Shown: in pieces, positions 1-8,121 of the stretch
Numbering within the stretch: the first letter of the stretch is position 1
Layout of the letters: every line of letters begins with the position of its first letter
Assembly (NCBI RefSeq): GCF_004103755.1
Contig: NZ_CP035283.1
Coordinates: 2,666,001-2,730,000 of the forward strand
Origin: Caproiciproducens sp. NJN-50
GTDB taxonomy: Bacteria; Bacillota; Clostridia; Oscillospirales; Acutalibacteraceae
Direction of reading: 5' to 3'
Length of the DNA stretch: 64,000 bases
Position numbers and translations under genes: made by a program
The notes under the pieces: model-generated
The model's input: only the letters and a program-made list of their open reading frames with translations
Told to the model about the DNA's origin: nothing
Databases searched by the model: none

Positions 1-65
1 AGGAACAAATTGAAGGCTTTGCGCGGAGCATGTCTTCCGTACAGCCCTATATGAACATAAAATAA
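1..65 (+). CDS. C-terminal end of an unidentified protein (partial)
   Basis: An open frame enters from the left edge (codons from base 3) and stops with TAA at 63-65, encoding about 20 residues ending in MNIK. It runs into a strong hairpin that would serve as its terminator and is convergent with dcd. Too little sequence is present to name the product; it could also be a chance open frame. Confidence 0.35.
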   Translation, partial: EQIEGFARSMSSVQPYMNIK

Positions 66-104
66 GCGGCCGCCCTTCCCTTTTTCAGGGAAAGCGGCCG
101 CTTT
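64..104. terminator. bidirectional terminator between upstream gene and dcd
   Basis: A perfect 10-bp stem (64-73 with 94-103, sequence AAGCGGCCGC and its complement) extends inward with CCTTCCC/GGGAAA pairing. It is flanked by A and T runs, so it can work for both convergent genes. Confidence 0.8.
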
Positions 105-632
105 TCAATCCTTCGATTCAAATTCCCGGTACAGCAGGCTGGGCTGGATCCCGTCGTTGTTCTGATATTTGCCGCTTTGATACGGATCGTAGTCCCCTTC
201 GATGGTGTGGTAATAGATCTGGCAGATTTCCACTCCCGGATAAATAACGATCGGCTGTGTGCAGAACATTTCGAGCGTCCAGTATCCGGCGAAACCAACA
301 TCCCCGAATCCGGCGGTGATATGGATAAACAAGCCGAGCCGACCGACGGAAGAGCGTCCCTCCAGCATGGGAACCAGACCCTCGGTGCGGGTGTATTCCG
401 CCGTTCTTCCCAAATACAGCCGTCCGGGCTCCAGCCGAAAACCGGAATCCGGAATCCGGATTTTTTTAACCGGATTCGGTTTCTTCATATCCAGCACGGT
501 CTCCTCGTATACCAGAAGCTCATTGTGGAGCGACAGATTATAGCTGTTCGGGTTGATTTTTTTTCCGTCAAAAGGCTCAATTACAATATCTCCGCCCGCG
601 CGGCGAAGAATCTCTCTTCCGGACAGAATCAT
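105..632 (-). CDS. dcd: dCTP deaminase (Dcd family)
   Basis: Trimeric cytosolic enzyme of pyrimidine deoxynucleotide metabolism that deaminates dCTP to dUTP; some family members are bifunctional and release dUMP. The 175-residue product begins MILSGREI, the usual family N-terminus, and has the core EGRSSVGRLGLFIHITAGFGD followed by GYWTLEMF, which holds the conserved Arg/Ser and the catalytic Glu of the dUTPase-like jelly roll. I chose the inner ATG at 632 because AGGAAG lies just upstream and it matches the family start; the frame is open 28 codons further. It is a single-gene unit, with terminators on both sides. Whether it is mono- or bifunctional cannot be told here. Confidence 0.9.
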   Translation of the reverse strand: MILSGREILRRAGGDIVIEPFDGKKINPNSYNLSLHNELLVYEETVLDMKKPNPVKKIRIPDSGFRLEPGRLYLGRTAEYTRTEGLVPMLEGRSSVGRLGLFIHITAGFGDVGFAGYWTLEMFCTQPIVIYPGVEICQIYYHTIEGDYDPYQSGKYQNNDGIQPSLLYREFESKD

Positions 633-691
633 ATTCCGCTTCCTTTCCATTTGAAACCTGTCCCACGGCGAACCGGGGAAAGGATAAAAAA

Positions 692-724
692 TACGATAAA
701 TGCGGGCGGACCGCATTTATCGTA
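692..724 (-). terminator. terminator of the zinc-ribbon gene
   Basis: A perfect 14-bp inverted repeat (692-705 with 711-724, stem TACGATAAATGCGG, loop GCGGA) is followed on the minus strand by TTTTTTAT. It separates the zinc-ribbon gene from dcd. Confidence 0.85.
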
Positions 725-772
725 CAAACATACTTTAATCAAATCGCGGAAAACCCGCGTTTTGCGTCTTTG

Positions 773-1051
773 TCAGGCTTCTTCCTTCATTTTCGCAAAG
801 CACTCGCTGCAGTAAACCGGACGGCCTTCCGTCGGCTGGAACGGAACCTTGCAGGGAGCACCGCACGCAGCGCAAACAGCATCGAACATTTCCCTCTGGG
901 GTTTCTGGCTCATTCTGCGGGCCTTGCGGCACTCAGGGCACCTTTTCGGTTCATTGGTAAACCCTTTCGCAGCGTAAAATTCCTGCTCGCCAGCAGTCCA
1001 GACAAACTCCTTCCCGCATTCTTGACAGACTAACGTTTTGTCCTCAAACAT
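773..1051 (-). CDS. small zinc-ribbon domain protein
   Basis: A 92-residue soluble protein with two zinc-finger modules. The N-terminal one uses CxxC (CQEC near residue 9) and CPEC (near 38), as in the zinc-trimmed ribbon (zf-trcl) family. The C-terminal one uses CAACGAPC and CSEC, with the motif VPFQPTEGRPVYCSEC that is widespread in Firmicutes and candidate phyla. Function is unknown; nucleic-acid or protein binding is only a guess from the fold. It starts at an ATG with GTGAGGT upstream. A tRNA-like gene lies about 29 bases upstream of its start codon on the same strand, behind one strong promoter, so the two are probably on one transcript. Confidence 0.85.
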   Translation of the reverse strand: MFEDKTLVCQECGKEFVWTAGEQEFYAAKGFTNEPKRCPECRKARRMSQKPQREMFDAVCAACGAPCKVPFQPTEGRPVYCSECFAKMKEEA

Positions 1052-1079
1052 ATTTTTTACCTCACTTGTGATAATTTTT

Positions 1080-1147
1080 TGCCCTGGGACGGAGTTGAAC
1101 CGACAACCTTTGGAATTACCAATGCTCTTGCGTTAAGCTACTGGGGC
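1080..1147 (-). tRNA. tRNA(Trp)-like gene with truncated anticodon arm
   Basis: On the minus strand the sequence has an acceptor-like 5' end (GCCCCAG), a D arm (GCTT...GAGC), a canonical 5-nt variable loop AGGTT, a T arm with loop TTCAACT and a 3' end CCAGGGC plus discriminator A; CCA is not encoded. The arm flanks resemble bacterial tRNA-Trp. The anticodon arm is only TTGG-TAATT-CCAA, four pairs and a 5-nt loop instead of five and seven, so no normal anticodon exists. The acceptor has two mismatches and the T stem one. The D loop lacks GG. It is therefore a pseudo-tRNA or a tRNA-like RNA with another role, and it is not a decoding tRNA. Confidence 0.6.
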
Positions 1148-1186
1148 ATATGACGAAGGGTGGTTTCTCACTCCTACGCAACATAG

Positions 1187-1213
1187 ATTATACCAGAACG
1201 AGGGGAATGTCAA
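1187..1213 (-). promoter_or_regulatory. promoter of the tRNA-like / zinc-ribbon unit
   Basis: On the minus strand TTGACA (1213-1208), a 15-bp spacer and an extended -10 TGGTATAAT (TATAAT at 1192-1187). Transcription would start about 40 bases before the tRNA-like element. Confidence 0.75.
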
Positions 1214-1365
1214 GCATTATTTTTAATTTACTGAAAAATATTTAAAATAATCTATAATTAGCGAAGAAATATCAATATTTTTTCATGGATTATGCCGATT
1301 TTAAACGAAACGGCTTTTTCTTGAAAAACACGCTGCAAAAGGGGTCTCCAAGCTGTGCGCGGCAG

Positions 1366-1400
1366 AAAAAAGGCCAGCGCAAAATCCGCCGGCCTTTTTT
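1366..1400 (-). terminator. terminator of the PerR-like gene
   Basis: AAAAAAGGCC (1366-1375) pairs with GGCCTTTTTT (1391-1400), with further GCG/CGC pairing inside, immediately downstream of the regulator stop codon. Confidence 0.7.
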
Positions 1401-1402
1401 GT

Positions 1403-1810
1403 TCAGTCCGTCCGATGCATTTTGTCCAGACATTCCGGGCAGATCCCCCGAAGCAGAATATCGGCTGAATCAATCTGCAGGCGGTATTTTCTCTCCGCCT
1501 GAATCACCCGCGCGGGACTGACAGATTCATCCGGTATATCCATCACGCAACCGCATTTCGAACAGACAAAGTGAGTGTGCGGTTTGACGTTTCCATCGAA
1601 TCTTTCCTGCCCGTTCACCACGCCGACGCTGAGAATCGTTCCATCCTGCTTGAACTGCGCCAGGTTTCTGTAGACCGTTCCGAGGCTTAAATCGGGGTAC
1701 TCCGGCTTCAGCTTTTCATAGACCCAATCGGCCGTCGGATGCGAAGTAGTTGAGCGCACGGCGCTCAAAATCGCTTCCCGTTTCCTGCTGTAATTCCGTC
1801 TTTTTTCCAT
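1403..1810 (-). CDS. perR: Fur-family regulator, PerR-like
   Basis: A 135-residue metal-dependent repressor. The N-terminal winged helix (residues 1-75) contains HPTADWVYEKL and SLGTVYRNL. The dimerisation part has the metal-site motif HTHFVCSKCGC and a C-terminal CPEC, giving the two CxxC pairs of a structural zinc site. The absence of the extended His-rich C-terminus of Fur and the clostridial context favour a peroxide sensor (PerR), though Zur or Fur cannot be excluded without metal-ligand modelling. The ATG at 1810 is preferred over one six codons upstream because GAGGTGA lies six bases before it. Its promoter overlaps a PerR-box-like palindrome, so autoregulation is likely. Confidence 0.8.
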   Translation of the reverse strand: MEKRRNYSRKREAILSAVRSTTSHPTADWVYEKLKPEYPDLSLGTVYRNLAQFKQDGTILSVGVVNGQERFDGNVKPHTHFVCSKCGCVMDIPDESVSPARVIQAERKYRLQIDSADILLRGICPECLDKMHRTD

Positions 1811-1828
1811 AAGGTCACCTCGCGGCAA

Positions 1829-1884
1829 TCATAATAATAATAACTTTTCTCGATTATTTTAACATTGTTTCCGCCTTTTGTAAA
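1829..1884 (-). promoter_or_regulatory. perR promoter and PerR-box-like site
   Basis: On the minus strand TTTACA (1884-1879), a 17-bp spacer, TAAAAT (1861-1856). The start-site region is followed by TTATTATTATTATGA (1843-1829), which matches the PerR box TTATAATnATTATAA at all but two defined positions. Confidence 0.55.
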
Positions 1885-1981
1885 GAGCATTCCTTCTTAG
1901 TTTGCCGTCATGTATCAAATTGGCAGAAAAGATGATATAATAAGTCCCGGCAAAAAGCATCAACATACAAAAGGAGATATC

Positions 1982-2827
1982 ATGAAAAAGGGCATTCTGA
2001 AGGAATACGCTGTCATTACCCTGAGCACGCTGGTGATTTCGGCCGGTATTTATTTTTTCAAATTTCCAAATGACTTTACCTTTGGCGGGGTGTCCGGCCT
2101 GGCGGTCGTATTGGGGCGCATTACAACTCTTTCTCCGGGGAGCGTCAATTTTGTTTTAAACGCTCTTCTGGTGATCTGCGGATTCCTTTTTTTAGGAAAA
2201 AATTTCGGCATAAAAACCGTTTATACGAGCTTTCTTCTCTCCGGCGCGGTCTGGATTCTGGAACGGCTGGTCCCGATGACAAAGCCGCTGACGGACGATC
2301 CGATGCTGGAGCTTGTGTTCGCGGTGCTGCTGCCCGCCTTCGGCTCCGCTCTGCTGTTTCACGCGGGAGCCTCCTCCGGCGGGACCGATATCATCGCGAT
2401 GATCCTGAAACGATATACCAGCGTGGACATCGGAAGAGCCCTTTTCATCAGCGACTTTTTTATCACGATGTCTTCTTTTCTGGTTTTCAGCATTAAGACC
2501 GCCCTGTTTTCCTGCCTCGGCCTGCTGGCGAAATCGCTGATTGTCGACAGCGTAATTGAAAGCATCAACCTGAACAAATACTTCAACGTGATCTGCTCCG
2601 AGCCGGAGCCGATTCTGGACTACATCGTCAAAAAGCTGGATCGGAGCGCGACGGTATGCGACGCGGTCGGAGCTTATTCCCACCATCACAAATATATCAT
2701 CTTTACCGTGATGAACCGCGCGCAGGCAGTGCAGCTGCGCCGTTTCATCCGCTCGGTCGAACCGGACGCGTTCCTGCTGGTCTGCAACACCAGTGAAATT
2801 ATCGGAAGAGGGTTTCACAGCGAATAA
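1982..2827 (+). CDS. YitT family membrane protein (DUF161/DUF2179)
   Basis: A 281-residue integral membrane protein of unknown function common in Firmicutes. The first 190 residues carry about five hydrophobic helices with the family signatures PNDFTFGGVSGLAVV and GASSGGTDIIAMIL. The rest is a cytosolic DUF2179 domain (VCDAVGAYSHHHKYIIFTVM...). Transport of a small anion or metabolite has been suggested for the family but is not established. The start at 1982 follows AAAGGAG; an upstream in-frame ATG at 1910 has no ribosome binding site. An extended -10 TGATATAAT at 1934-1941 probably drives it. Confidence 0.85.
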   Translation: MKKGILKEYAVITLSTLVISAGIYFFKFPNDFTFGGVSGLAVVLGRITTLSPGSVNFVLNALLVICGFLFLGKNFGIKTVYTSFLLSGAVWILERLVPMTKPLTDDPMLELVFAVLLPAFGSALLFHAGASSGGTDIIAMILKRYTSVDIGRALFISDFFITMSSFLVFSIKTALFSCLGLLAKSLIVDSVIESINLNKYFNVICSEPEPILDYIVKKLDRSATVCDAVGAYSHHHKYIIFTVMNRAQAVQLRRFIRSVEPDAFLLVCNTSEIIGRGFHSE

Positions 2828-2833
2828 CCCGCA

Positions 2834-2870
2834 AAAGGACCGGGCGCCAAAATTCTGCGCCCGGTCCTTT
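2834..2870. terminator. bidirectional terminator between yitT and flippase gene
   Basis: A 14-bp perfect stem (2834-2847 with 2857-2870, AAAGGACCGGGCGC and its complement), with an A run on one side and a T run on the other, between convergent genes. Confidence 0.9.
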
Positions 2871-4193
2871 CTATTTATGAAAAAGCTTTGTCACCATTCC
2901 GATCTCTTCCCCGCTCGGAACAAGCAGCCGGTAAAACGGCGTGTGGGAAAAGCGGCAGAAAATGGCAATACAGGTGACGGACTGCGCCGTCAGCGAGATC
3001 GACGTTGCGAGCGCGACGCCGTTAATGCCCATGCGCGGAATCAAAACCAGGCTGAAAACAGTATTGACCGCGATACCCAACACCGTCGGGATGATATTCA
3101 GCTCCGGCTTTCCGTATGCGGCAATGGAATTTCCGAGCACCTTCGCGTAGGAGATCAAAACATAACCGACAGCCAAAAAAGGGAGTGGTTTCACCGCATC
3201 CCGGTACATGGGAAACAGAACCGGGACGAAGATCTTCGCCGCCCAGTAAAGCAGAACTGCGGAAACAGTCGTGATATAGGTGACGATTTTGGATGAAAGC
3301 ACGGAAAGGCGGACTTTGTCCTTTTGTTCCGTCATCCCGGCGATCCGGCTCAGGATGACCTGACTGACGGCGTCCGGCAAAACCCAGACCTGCTGCATAA
3401 TGGTGACGGCCGTGCTGTAAATGCTGTAATCCGCCAGGGAATACAGCCCCTGGACAATATAGGTTCCTAAAAACGAATTGAGGTAGGTCAGAACATTGCT
3501 GACATGGGATTTCAGGCTGTACCGGACCATATCGCCCGTTCCAACCGGAAGATCGTTTTCCGGGGCCGGCTTCGGCTTCGGTCCGTTCCACCGCACAATG
3601 CCGTAAAGGGCAAACAGGAGCATCCCGGCTGTGATTGCGATGGTGCACCAGACCCAGACGGCGGCGTTCGGCCGCAGAAAAATCCAGACCGCCAGTGCCG
3701 TCACCAGAATCCGCTGCGTAAGGTTCACGAGATTGAAGGCTTTAAACTTATCCTCACCCCGCAGGACCGACGTGCAGATATTGAACAGAAACGACAGAGC
3801 GCCGTAAACGACAATCGCGACCAGAAACTGGGCGGGCGTTTCGGTGAAGAACGAACTTCCGCGAAGAAAGAAAAGCATCGCCGCCCCAATCCCTGCGATC
3901 ACGACCGTGACGCCGAGGCTGAGCCTCTTTACTGCGCGCTCGGTATTGCCCACTGTAAAGCGGGCCACATAATATACGACTCCGGAAGCGGCGCTGAGAC
4001 CGAGGACCGTATTCAGCCCCCCGCCCCATTGCTGCACCTGATTATACAGCGCCTTCACATCCGGGCTGACGTTCCGCAGAACGATAAACGACGAAATCAG
4101 CCCCAGCACGGCCCCAAACAAATTGGTCCCGAACGTGTTAACCGAATCGCGCACCACCGCGCTGTGAATTTTCTTTGTCTTCTCTTTTTTCAT
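2871..4193 (-). CDS. MOP-superfamily polysaccharide flippase (Wzx/MurJ-like)
   Basis: A 440-residue integral membrane protein with about 12 predicted helices and the N-terminal pattern RDSVNTFGTNLFGAVLGLISS typical of polysaccharide biosynthesis (Pfam PF01943/PF13440-like) flippases. Such proteins move undecaprenyl-linked sugars or related lipids across the plasma membrane. No glycosyltransferase lies beside it, so the substrate is unknown. The conserved glycine- and asparagine-rich re-entry at GKPELNIIPTVLGIAVNTVFSLVLIP is the usual C-terminal lobe signature. It is a single gene bounded by a terminator. SpoVB-type sporulation flippases are an alternative, but family assignment needs a profile search. 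Confidence 0.8.
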   Translation of the reverse strand: MKKEKTKKIHSAVVRDSVNTFGTNLFGAVLGLISSFIVLRNVSPDVKALYNQVQQWGGGLNTVLGLSAASGVVYYVARFTVGNTERAVKRLSLGVTVVIAGIGAAMLFFLRGSSFFTETPAQFLVAIVVYGALSFLFNICTSVLRGEDKFKAFNLVNLTQRILVTALAVWIFLRPNAAVWVWCTIAITAGMLLFALYGIVRWNGPKPKPAPENDLPVGTGDMVRYSLKSHVSNVLTYLNSFLGTYIVQGLYSLADYSIYSTAVTIMQQVWVLPDAVSQVILSRIAGMTEQKDKVRLSVLSSKIVTYITTVSAVLLYWAAKIFVPVLFPMYRDAVKPLPFLAVGYVLISYAKVLGNSIAAYGKPELNIIPTVLGIAVNTVFSLVLIPRMGINGVALATSISLTAQSVTCIAIFCRFSHTPFYRLLVPSGEEIGMVTKLFHK

Positions 4194-4270
4194 CCGGTTT
4201 CAGACTCCACCTTAATTTCATTTCGGATGGAGTCATTATAGCATCATCGGCGCCGAATCACAACTGATTT

Positions 4271-4837
4271 TCATCCGTTGCCGCGCGCCTCCGGCAAACT
4301 GCGCTCCAGCGCCTTTTTCACGGCAAAATAGAGAGGGACCGCGATCACGTCCGCAATCAGGGCGTTGGTGAGCGTCGCGCCGAGCTTTGTCAGCATGATG
4401 ATCTGTACGGACTGCGCCGCGGACCCGAGCATGATCTCTTTCAATGCGGAGTAGGAAAGATACAGGACGCAGTATGAAAGCGACCCGATCACGGCGGCCG
4501 CGACGACACGGGAAAGCTTTTTGCCGGTCTTGTCTCCGCCCCAGGCGATCAGGCCGCAGATCCAGGCCATGGCAAACTTTGTGACGAGCGTCACCGGCGC
4601 GCTGGAAGCCCAGCCGCCGACCAGATCGAACAGCCCCGAACCGATGCCCGCGGCCAGCCCTCCGTAAACCGGCCCGAGCAGCAGGCCGGACAGAATGCAG
4701 AACACATTGGCAAAGCCGATCATCGTCTTATCTCCGCCCACCGGGATCTGCACTTTGAAAAACATGGTCGCCAAAAAGACGAGCGCAGCCATCAGGCCCG
4801 CCAATGCAAGACGGACCGTTCTATTTCCGCTTCTCAA
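4271..4837 (-). CDS. ECF transporter S component
   Basis: A 188-residue hydrophobic protein with about six helices and the substrate-component hallmarks ALAGLMAALVFLATMFFKVQIP near the N-terminus and an internal glycine-rich GLLLGPVYGGLAAGIGSGLFDLVGG. S components bind a vitamin and dock on a shared EcfAA'T module, which is not encoded here, so this is a group II system using a module elsewhere. The start is a TTG at 4837 with GGGGA eight bases upstream. It follows a second S component by 19 bases in the same direction. Context beside a MocR regulator suggests a vitamin B6-type substrate, by inference only. Confidence 0.75.
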   Translation of the reverse strand: MRSGNRTVRLALAGLMAALVFLATMFFKVQIPVGGDKTMIGFANVFCILSGLLLGPVYGGLAAGIGSGLFDLVGGWASSAPVTLVTKFAMAWICGLIAWGGDKTGKKLSRVVAAAVIGSLSYCVLYLSYSALKEIMLGSAAQSVQIIMLTKLGATLTNALIADVIAVPLYFAVKKALERSLPEARGNG

Positions 4838-4856
4838 TGAAAAAATCCCCTTTCAG

Positions 4857-5384
4857 CTACCGCTGTTTCACCATCACAGACAAACGGTCTTTTAGCTTCA
4901 GCCGGTCGAACGCACGGCCCAGCAGAATGTAAATTGCGGCGCTCGCGGCCGCCTGGATCAGGTTGCCCGGGATTTCCGCCACGGGCGCCGCAAACCCGCC
5001 GAGCAGAACAACTTCCGTCAGATAATAGCCGCCGATGCAGATGCCGCCCGCAGCCGCGCTGGCCGCCAGGTTGCGTTTGGAGATCACTGTTTTCGCCGAA
5101 GACGTAAAACAGAGGACCATGGCGGACTTAATGACCAGCGTGGGCAGCGCGTAGACGGCGCTGCCCGTCAGGGCGTCGGAGAGCGCCTCCCCGATGCCTC
5201 CCGCCGCCACCGCGTAGGGGGCGGGCAGAATGCTCGCGGCAAGGTACAGAAAAGCGTCTCCCAGATGGATATAGCCGCCGGTCGCCGGGGTCGGGATGTG
5301 AAACAGGTATGCCGTCACGACAAAGATCAGCGCCGCAAACAGCGCCGTCAGAACGGGCAGCCCTGTAAATTCCGTTTTTTTCAT
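4857..5384 (-). CDS. TIGR04002-like ECF transporter S component
   Basis: A 175-residue membrane protein beginning MKKTEFTGLPVLTALFAAL, with the signature PATGGYIHLGDAFLYLAASILP and PYAVAAGGIGEALSDALTG that marks the TIGR04002 group of ECF S components. I chose the ATG at 5384 because GGAAGGTGA precedes it; a GTG three codons upstream overlaps that site. It is the first gene of a two-gene unit and diverges from a PdxR-type regulator, a common arrangement for pyridoxine/pyridoxal uptake genes (PdxU). Thiamine precursors or another vitamin remain possible. There is a six-helix pattern with a terminal basic cytosolic tail. Confidence 0.75.
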   Translation of the reverse strand: MKKTEFTGLPVLTALFAALIFVVTAYLFHIPTPATGGYIHLGDAFLYLAASILPAPYAVAAGGIGEALSDALTGSAVYALPTLVIKSAMVLCFTSSAKTVISKRNLAASAAAGGICIGGYYLTEVVLLGGFAAPVAEIPGNLIQAAASAAIYILLGRAFDRLKLKDRLSVMVKQR

Positions 5385-5422
5385 TGCTTTCACCTTCCAT
5401 GGGATTGATTTACAAAAAATAC

Positions 5423-5455
5423 GTTGCTATAATAATAGCTAATCACTGTTGCTAT
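5423..5455. promoter_or_regulatory. direct repeats in the S-component / PdxR-type intergenic region
   Basis: GTTGCTAT occurs at 5423-5430 and again at 5448-5455, 25 bp apart, and the first copy forms GCTAT-AATA-ATAGC. MocR/PdxR regulators bind paired direct repeats in divergent intergenic regions, so this is the likely operator. Confidence 0.5.
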
Positions 5456-5504
5456 TGAAATATACAGTTTAAAAAAATTCGTAAAGTACAGTTGAGGATA
5501 TTTT

Positions 5505-6911
5505 ATGACCTACGATTTTTTACAGCTGAACCGCGCTTCTCCTGTTTCGCTGTATCAGCAGCTTTATTCTTCCATCCGCGGGGCGGTGGAGTCGGGGCAT
5601 CTGAAGACCGGGGAGCGGCTCCCGTCCATCCGTTCCCTGGCGGACGGGCTGAAGGTGAGCTGCACCACGGTCGAAAGCGCCTACCAGCAGCTCTGTGTGG
5701 AAGGATATCTCCGGGCCCGTCCCCAGCGGGGATATTTTGTGCTGGAAGCGCGCCGGCCCGATGCGGTCCGGCCTGCCGTGCGCGCGGACTTCTCCCGCCC
5801 GCCCGGCCTGCCCGTCCGATACAACTTCGGCAGCGACTGCGTGGACAGCGCCAACATGGATTTAAAGCTGTGGAGGCGGCAGATCAGGGACGTGCTGAAC
5901 CGGCAGGAGATTATCGCCTCCTACGGCGAGCATCAGGGAGAATACGCTCTGCGGGAGGCGCTTTCTTCTTACAGCTACGGCGTCCGCGGCGTGCTGGCCT
6001 CTCCGGACCAGATCGTCATCGGAGCCGGGACGCAGCCTCTGCTTTCCATTTTGTGCGGCCTTCTGAACGGCGGGGAAACCGCCGTGGCCATGGAGGAGCC
6101 GGGGTTCCGGCAGGCGGAGCAGATTTTTTCCGACTGCGGCTTTCATGCCTTAAAGCTGCCTGGGGATGAGGACGGCCTGAACATGGAGGCGCTCAGGGCA
6201 AGCGGGGCGAAACTCGTGTTCCTCAGCCCGTCCAACCGGGTCCAGACCGGAATGAGCCTGCCGATCAGCCGGCGGATGGAGCTTCTGCGCTGGGCCGGGG
6301 AATGCGGAGGCATCATTATCGAAGACGACCACAATGGGGAACTGCGGTACCGCGCCCGGCCTATCCCCGCCCTGCAGGGAATGGGCGGAGGAGGGAACGT
6401 CGTCTACATCGGGTCGTTTTCCAAACTTCTGCTGCCGTCGGTCCGCATCGGCTACATGGCGCTGACGCCGGAGCTGCTGAACAGGTATCGGCTCAGCGCG
6501 GGAAACTACAATCAGACGGCCTCCAAAATCGAGCAGCTCGCGCTGGCGAACTACATCCGGAGCGGACAGATGGAGCGGCACCTGCGGCATCTTCGGAAAC
6601 TGTACGGCATGAAATGCGACCGCCTGACCCGGGCGCTGAAGCGGGCGTTCGGCGGACGGGTGAAAATTCTCTTGCAGGAAACCCCATTGAGCATACTTCT
6701 GACCCCGCCTGAGGATGCGGGCATCCAATCGCTCTGCGCGCTGGCGCTTCATCAGGGTGTCCGCGTCGGGACAACCTCGGACGGCAAAAAAATCCTGCTC
6801 GGCTTTGCCGGCATCCCCTCGGAGCAAATCGAGGACGCCGTTTCCTGTCTGCAAACGGCCTGGAAAGACGTTTTGAAAGAAAAGGAGATTGATAGAAATG
6901 AAGGCTTATGA
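5505..6911 (+). CDS. MocR family (PdxR-like) GntR/aminotransferase regulator
   Basis: A 468-residue fusion. Residues 1-75 form a GntR winged helix (SLYQQLYSSIRGAVESG, LPSIRSLADGLKVSCTTVESAYQQL, GYLRARPQRGYFV). The rest is a fold-type I aminotransferase domain with the PLP-binding Lys in GSFSKLLLPSVRIGYM and the Asp of EDDHNGELRY. The family uses PLP as a signal; PdxR members control vitamin B6 synthesis or uptake. It diverges from two ECF S components, with candidate direct-repeat operators between. Its 3' end overlaps pepT by 14 bases, so the two are co-transcribed. No pdxST genes are in view, so control of uptake is the simpler reading. Confidence 0.85.
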   Translation: MTYDFLQLNRASPVSLYQQLYSSIRGAVESGHLKTGERLPSIRSLADGLKVSCTTVESAYQQLCVEGYLRARPQRGYFVLEARRPDAVRPAVRADFSRPPGLPVRYNFGSDCVDSANMDLKLWRRQIRDVLNRQEIIASYGEHQGEYALREALSSYSYGVRGVLASPDQIVIGAGTQPLLSILCGLLNGGETAVAMEEPGFRQAEQIFSDCGFHALKLPGDEDGLNMEALRASGAKLVFLSPSNRVQTGMSLPISRRMELLRWAGECGGIIIEDDHNGELRYRARPIPALQGMGGGGNVVYIGSFSKLLLPSVRIGYMALTPELLNRYRLSAGNYNQTASKIEQLALANYIRSGQMERHLRHLRKLYGMKCDRLTRALKRAFGGRVKILLQETPLSILLTPPEDAGIQSLCALALHQGVRVGTTSDGKKILLGFAGIPSEQIEDAVSCLQTAWKDVLKEKEIDRNEGL

Positions 6912-8121
6912 AAGGCTTCTCCATTACGCGTCGTTCGACACCACATCCTGCGAGGACAGCGAAAGCTGCCCCAGCACGCCGGGCCAGCTCCGTTTTGCGG
7001 ACGCGCTGGCGGAGGAAATGAAGTCGCTCGGCTTTTCCGGCGTGCGCCGCGACGAATCCGGCTATGTCTACGGCACGCTCCCCGCGAGCTGTGAGGCAAA
7101 GGCCCCGGTGATCGGCCTGATTTCTCACATGGATACCTCAGACGCCGCGCCCGGCGCGGGAATCCGGCCCCGCATCGTCAGAAATTACGACGGCGGCGAC
7201 ATCGTGCTGAATCGGGAGAAAAACATCGTCATGCGCGCGGCGGATTATCGCAACCTGGCGGACTGCATCGGAGAGGACCTGATTGTGACCGACGGAACCA
7301 CACTGCTCGGCGCGGACGACAAAGCGGGCATCGCGGAGATCCTGACGATGGCGGAGGAACTGAACCGCCGGGGGACCCCGCACGGAACCATCGCCGTCGC
7401 ATTTACTCCTGACGAGGAAATCGGGCGCGGCGCGGACCGCTTCGACGTGAAGGGCTTCGGCGCCGACTTTGCCTACACGGTGGACGGCGGAACCGTCGGC
7501 GAGCTGGAATACGAGAATTTCAACGCGGCGGGGGCCGTCGTTACCGTGCATGGGGTCAGCGTTCATCCGGGCGACGCGAAAAACCGGCTGCGCAGCGCGG
7601 CTCAATTCGCCATGGAATTTCATTCCATGCTTCCGGAGGCGGAAACGCCGGAGCACACCGAGGGCCGCGAGGGCTTTTACCACCTGACCCGAATCGCGGG
7701 CGACGCGGAGCACGCCGAGCTGCGTTACATCATCCGCGACCACGACCGCGCGAAATTCGAGGCGCGCAAGGAAACCGTCCGAAAAATCGCGGACTATCTG
7801 AACGAAAAATACGGAGCGGGGACCTTCGAGCTTTCCCTCTCCGACTCCTATTACAATATGAAGGAAAAAATCGAAGAACATCCCGAGATTGTCGCGCGGG
7901 CCGAACAGGCCATGAGGGAAGCGGGCATGGAACCGCGCGCCGTCCCGATCCGCGGCGGCACGGATGGGGCCCGGCTCTCCTTCATGGGGCTTCCGTGCCC
8001 GAACCTGCCGACCGGCGGACAGAATTTCCACGGCCGGTTCGAGTTCATCCCGATCCGGTCGATGGAACAAATGGCGGAAGTCCTGATCAATCTGGTGAAA
8101 GCAGGCGGACGAGAATCATGA
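6898..8121 (+). CDS. pepT: peptidase T (tripeptide aminopeptidase)
   Basis: A cytosolic M20-family di-zinc aminopeptidase that removes N-terminal residues from tripeptides. The 407-residue length is typical. Motifs are ISHMDTSDAAPGAGI with the first zinc His-x-Asp, LLGADDKAGIAEI with the bridging Asp, and FTPDEEIGRGADRF with the catalytic Glu pair, then VDGGTVGELEYENFNAA. The dimerisation lid follows, and GGTDGARLSFMGLPCPNLPTGGQNFHGRFEFIP supplies the last His. Start ATG at 6898 lies downstream of AAAGGAG; a TTG three codons earlier is less likely. It overlaps the regulator upstream and the GNAT gene downstream (ATGA), which makes a three-gene unit. Confidence 0.93.
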   Translation: MKAYERLLHYASFDTTSCEDSESCPSTPGQLRFADALAEEMKSLGFSGVRRDESGYVYGTLPASCEAKAPVIGLISHMDTSDAAPGAGIRPRIVRNYDGGDIVLNREKNIVMRAADYRNLADCIGEDLIVTDGTTLLGADDKAGIAEILTMAEELNRRGTPHGTIAVAFTPDEEIGRGADRFDVKGFGADFAYTVDGGTVGELEYENFNAAGAVVTVHGVSVHPGDAKNRLRSAAQFAMEFHSMLPEAETPEHTEGREGFYHLTRIAGDAEHAELRYIIRDHDRAKFEARKETVRKIADYLNEKYGAGTFELSLSDSYYNMKEKIEEHPEIVARAEQAMREAGMEPRAVPIRGGTDGARLSFMGLPCPNLPTGGQNFHGRFEFIPIRSMEQMAEVLINLVKAGGRES

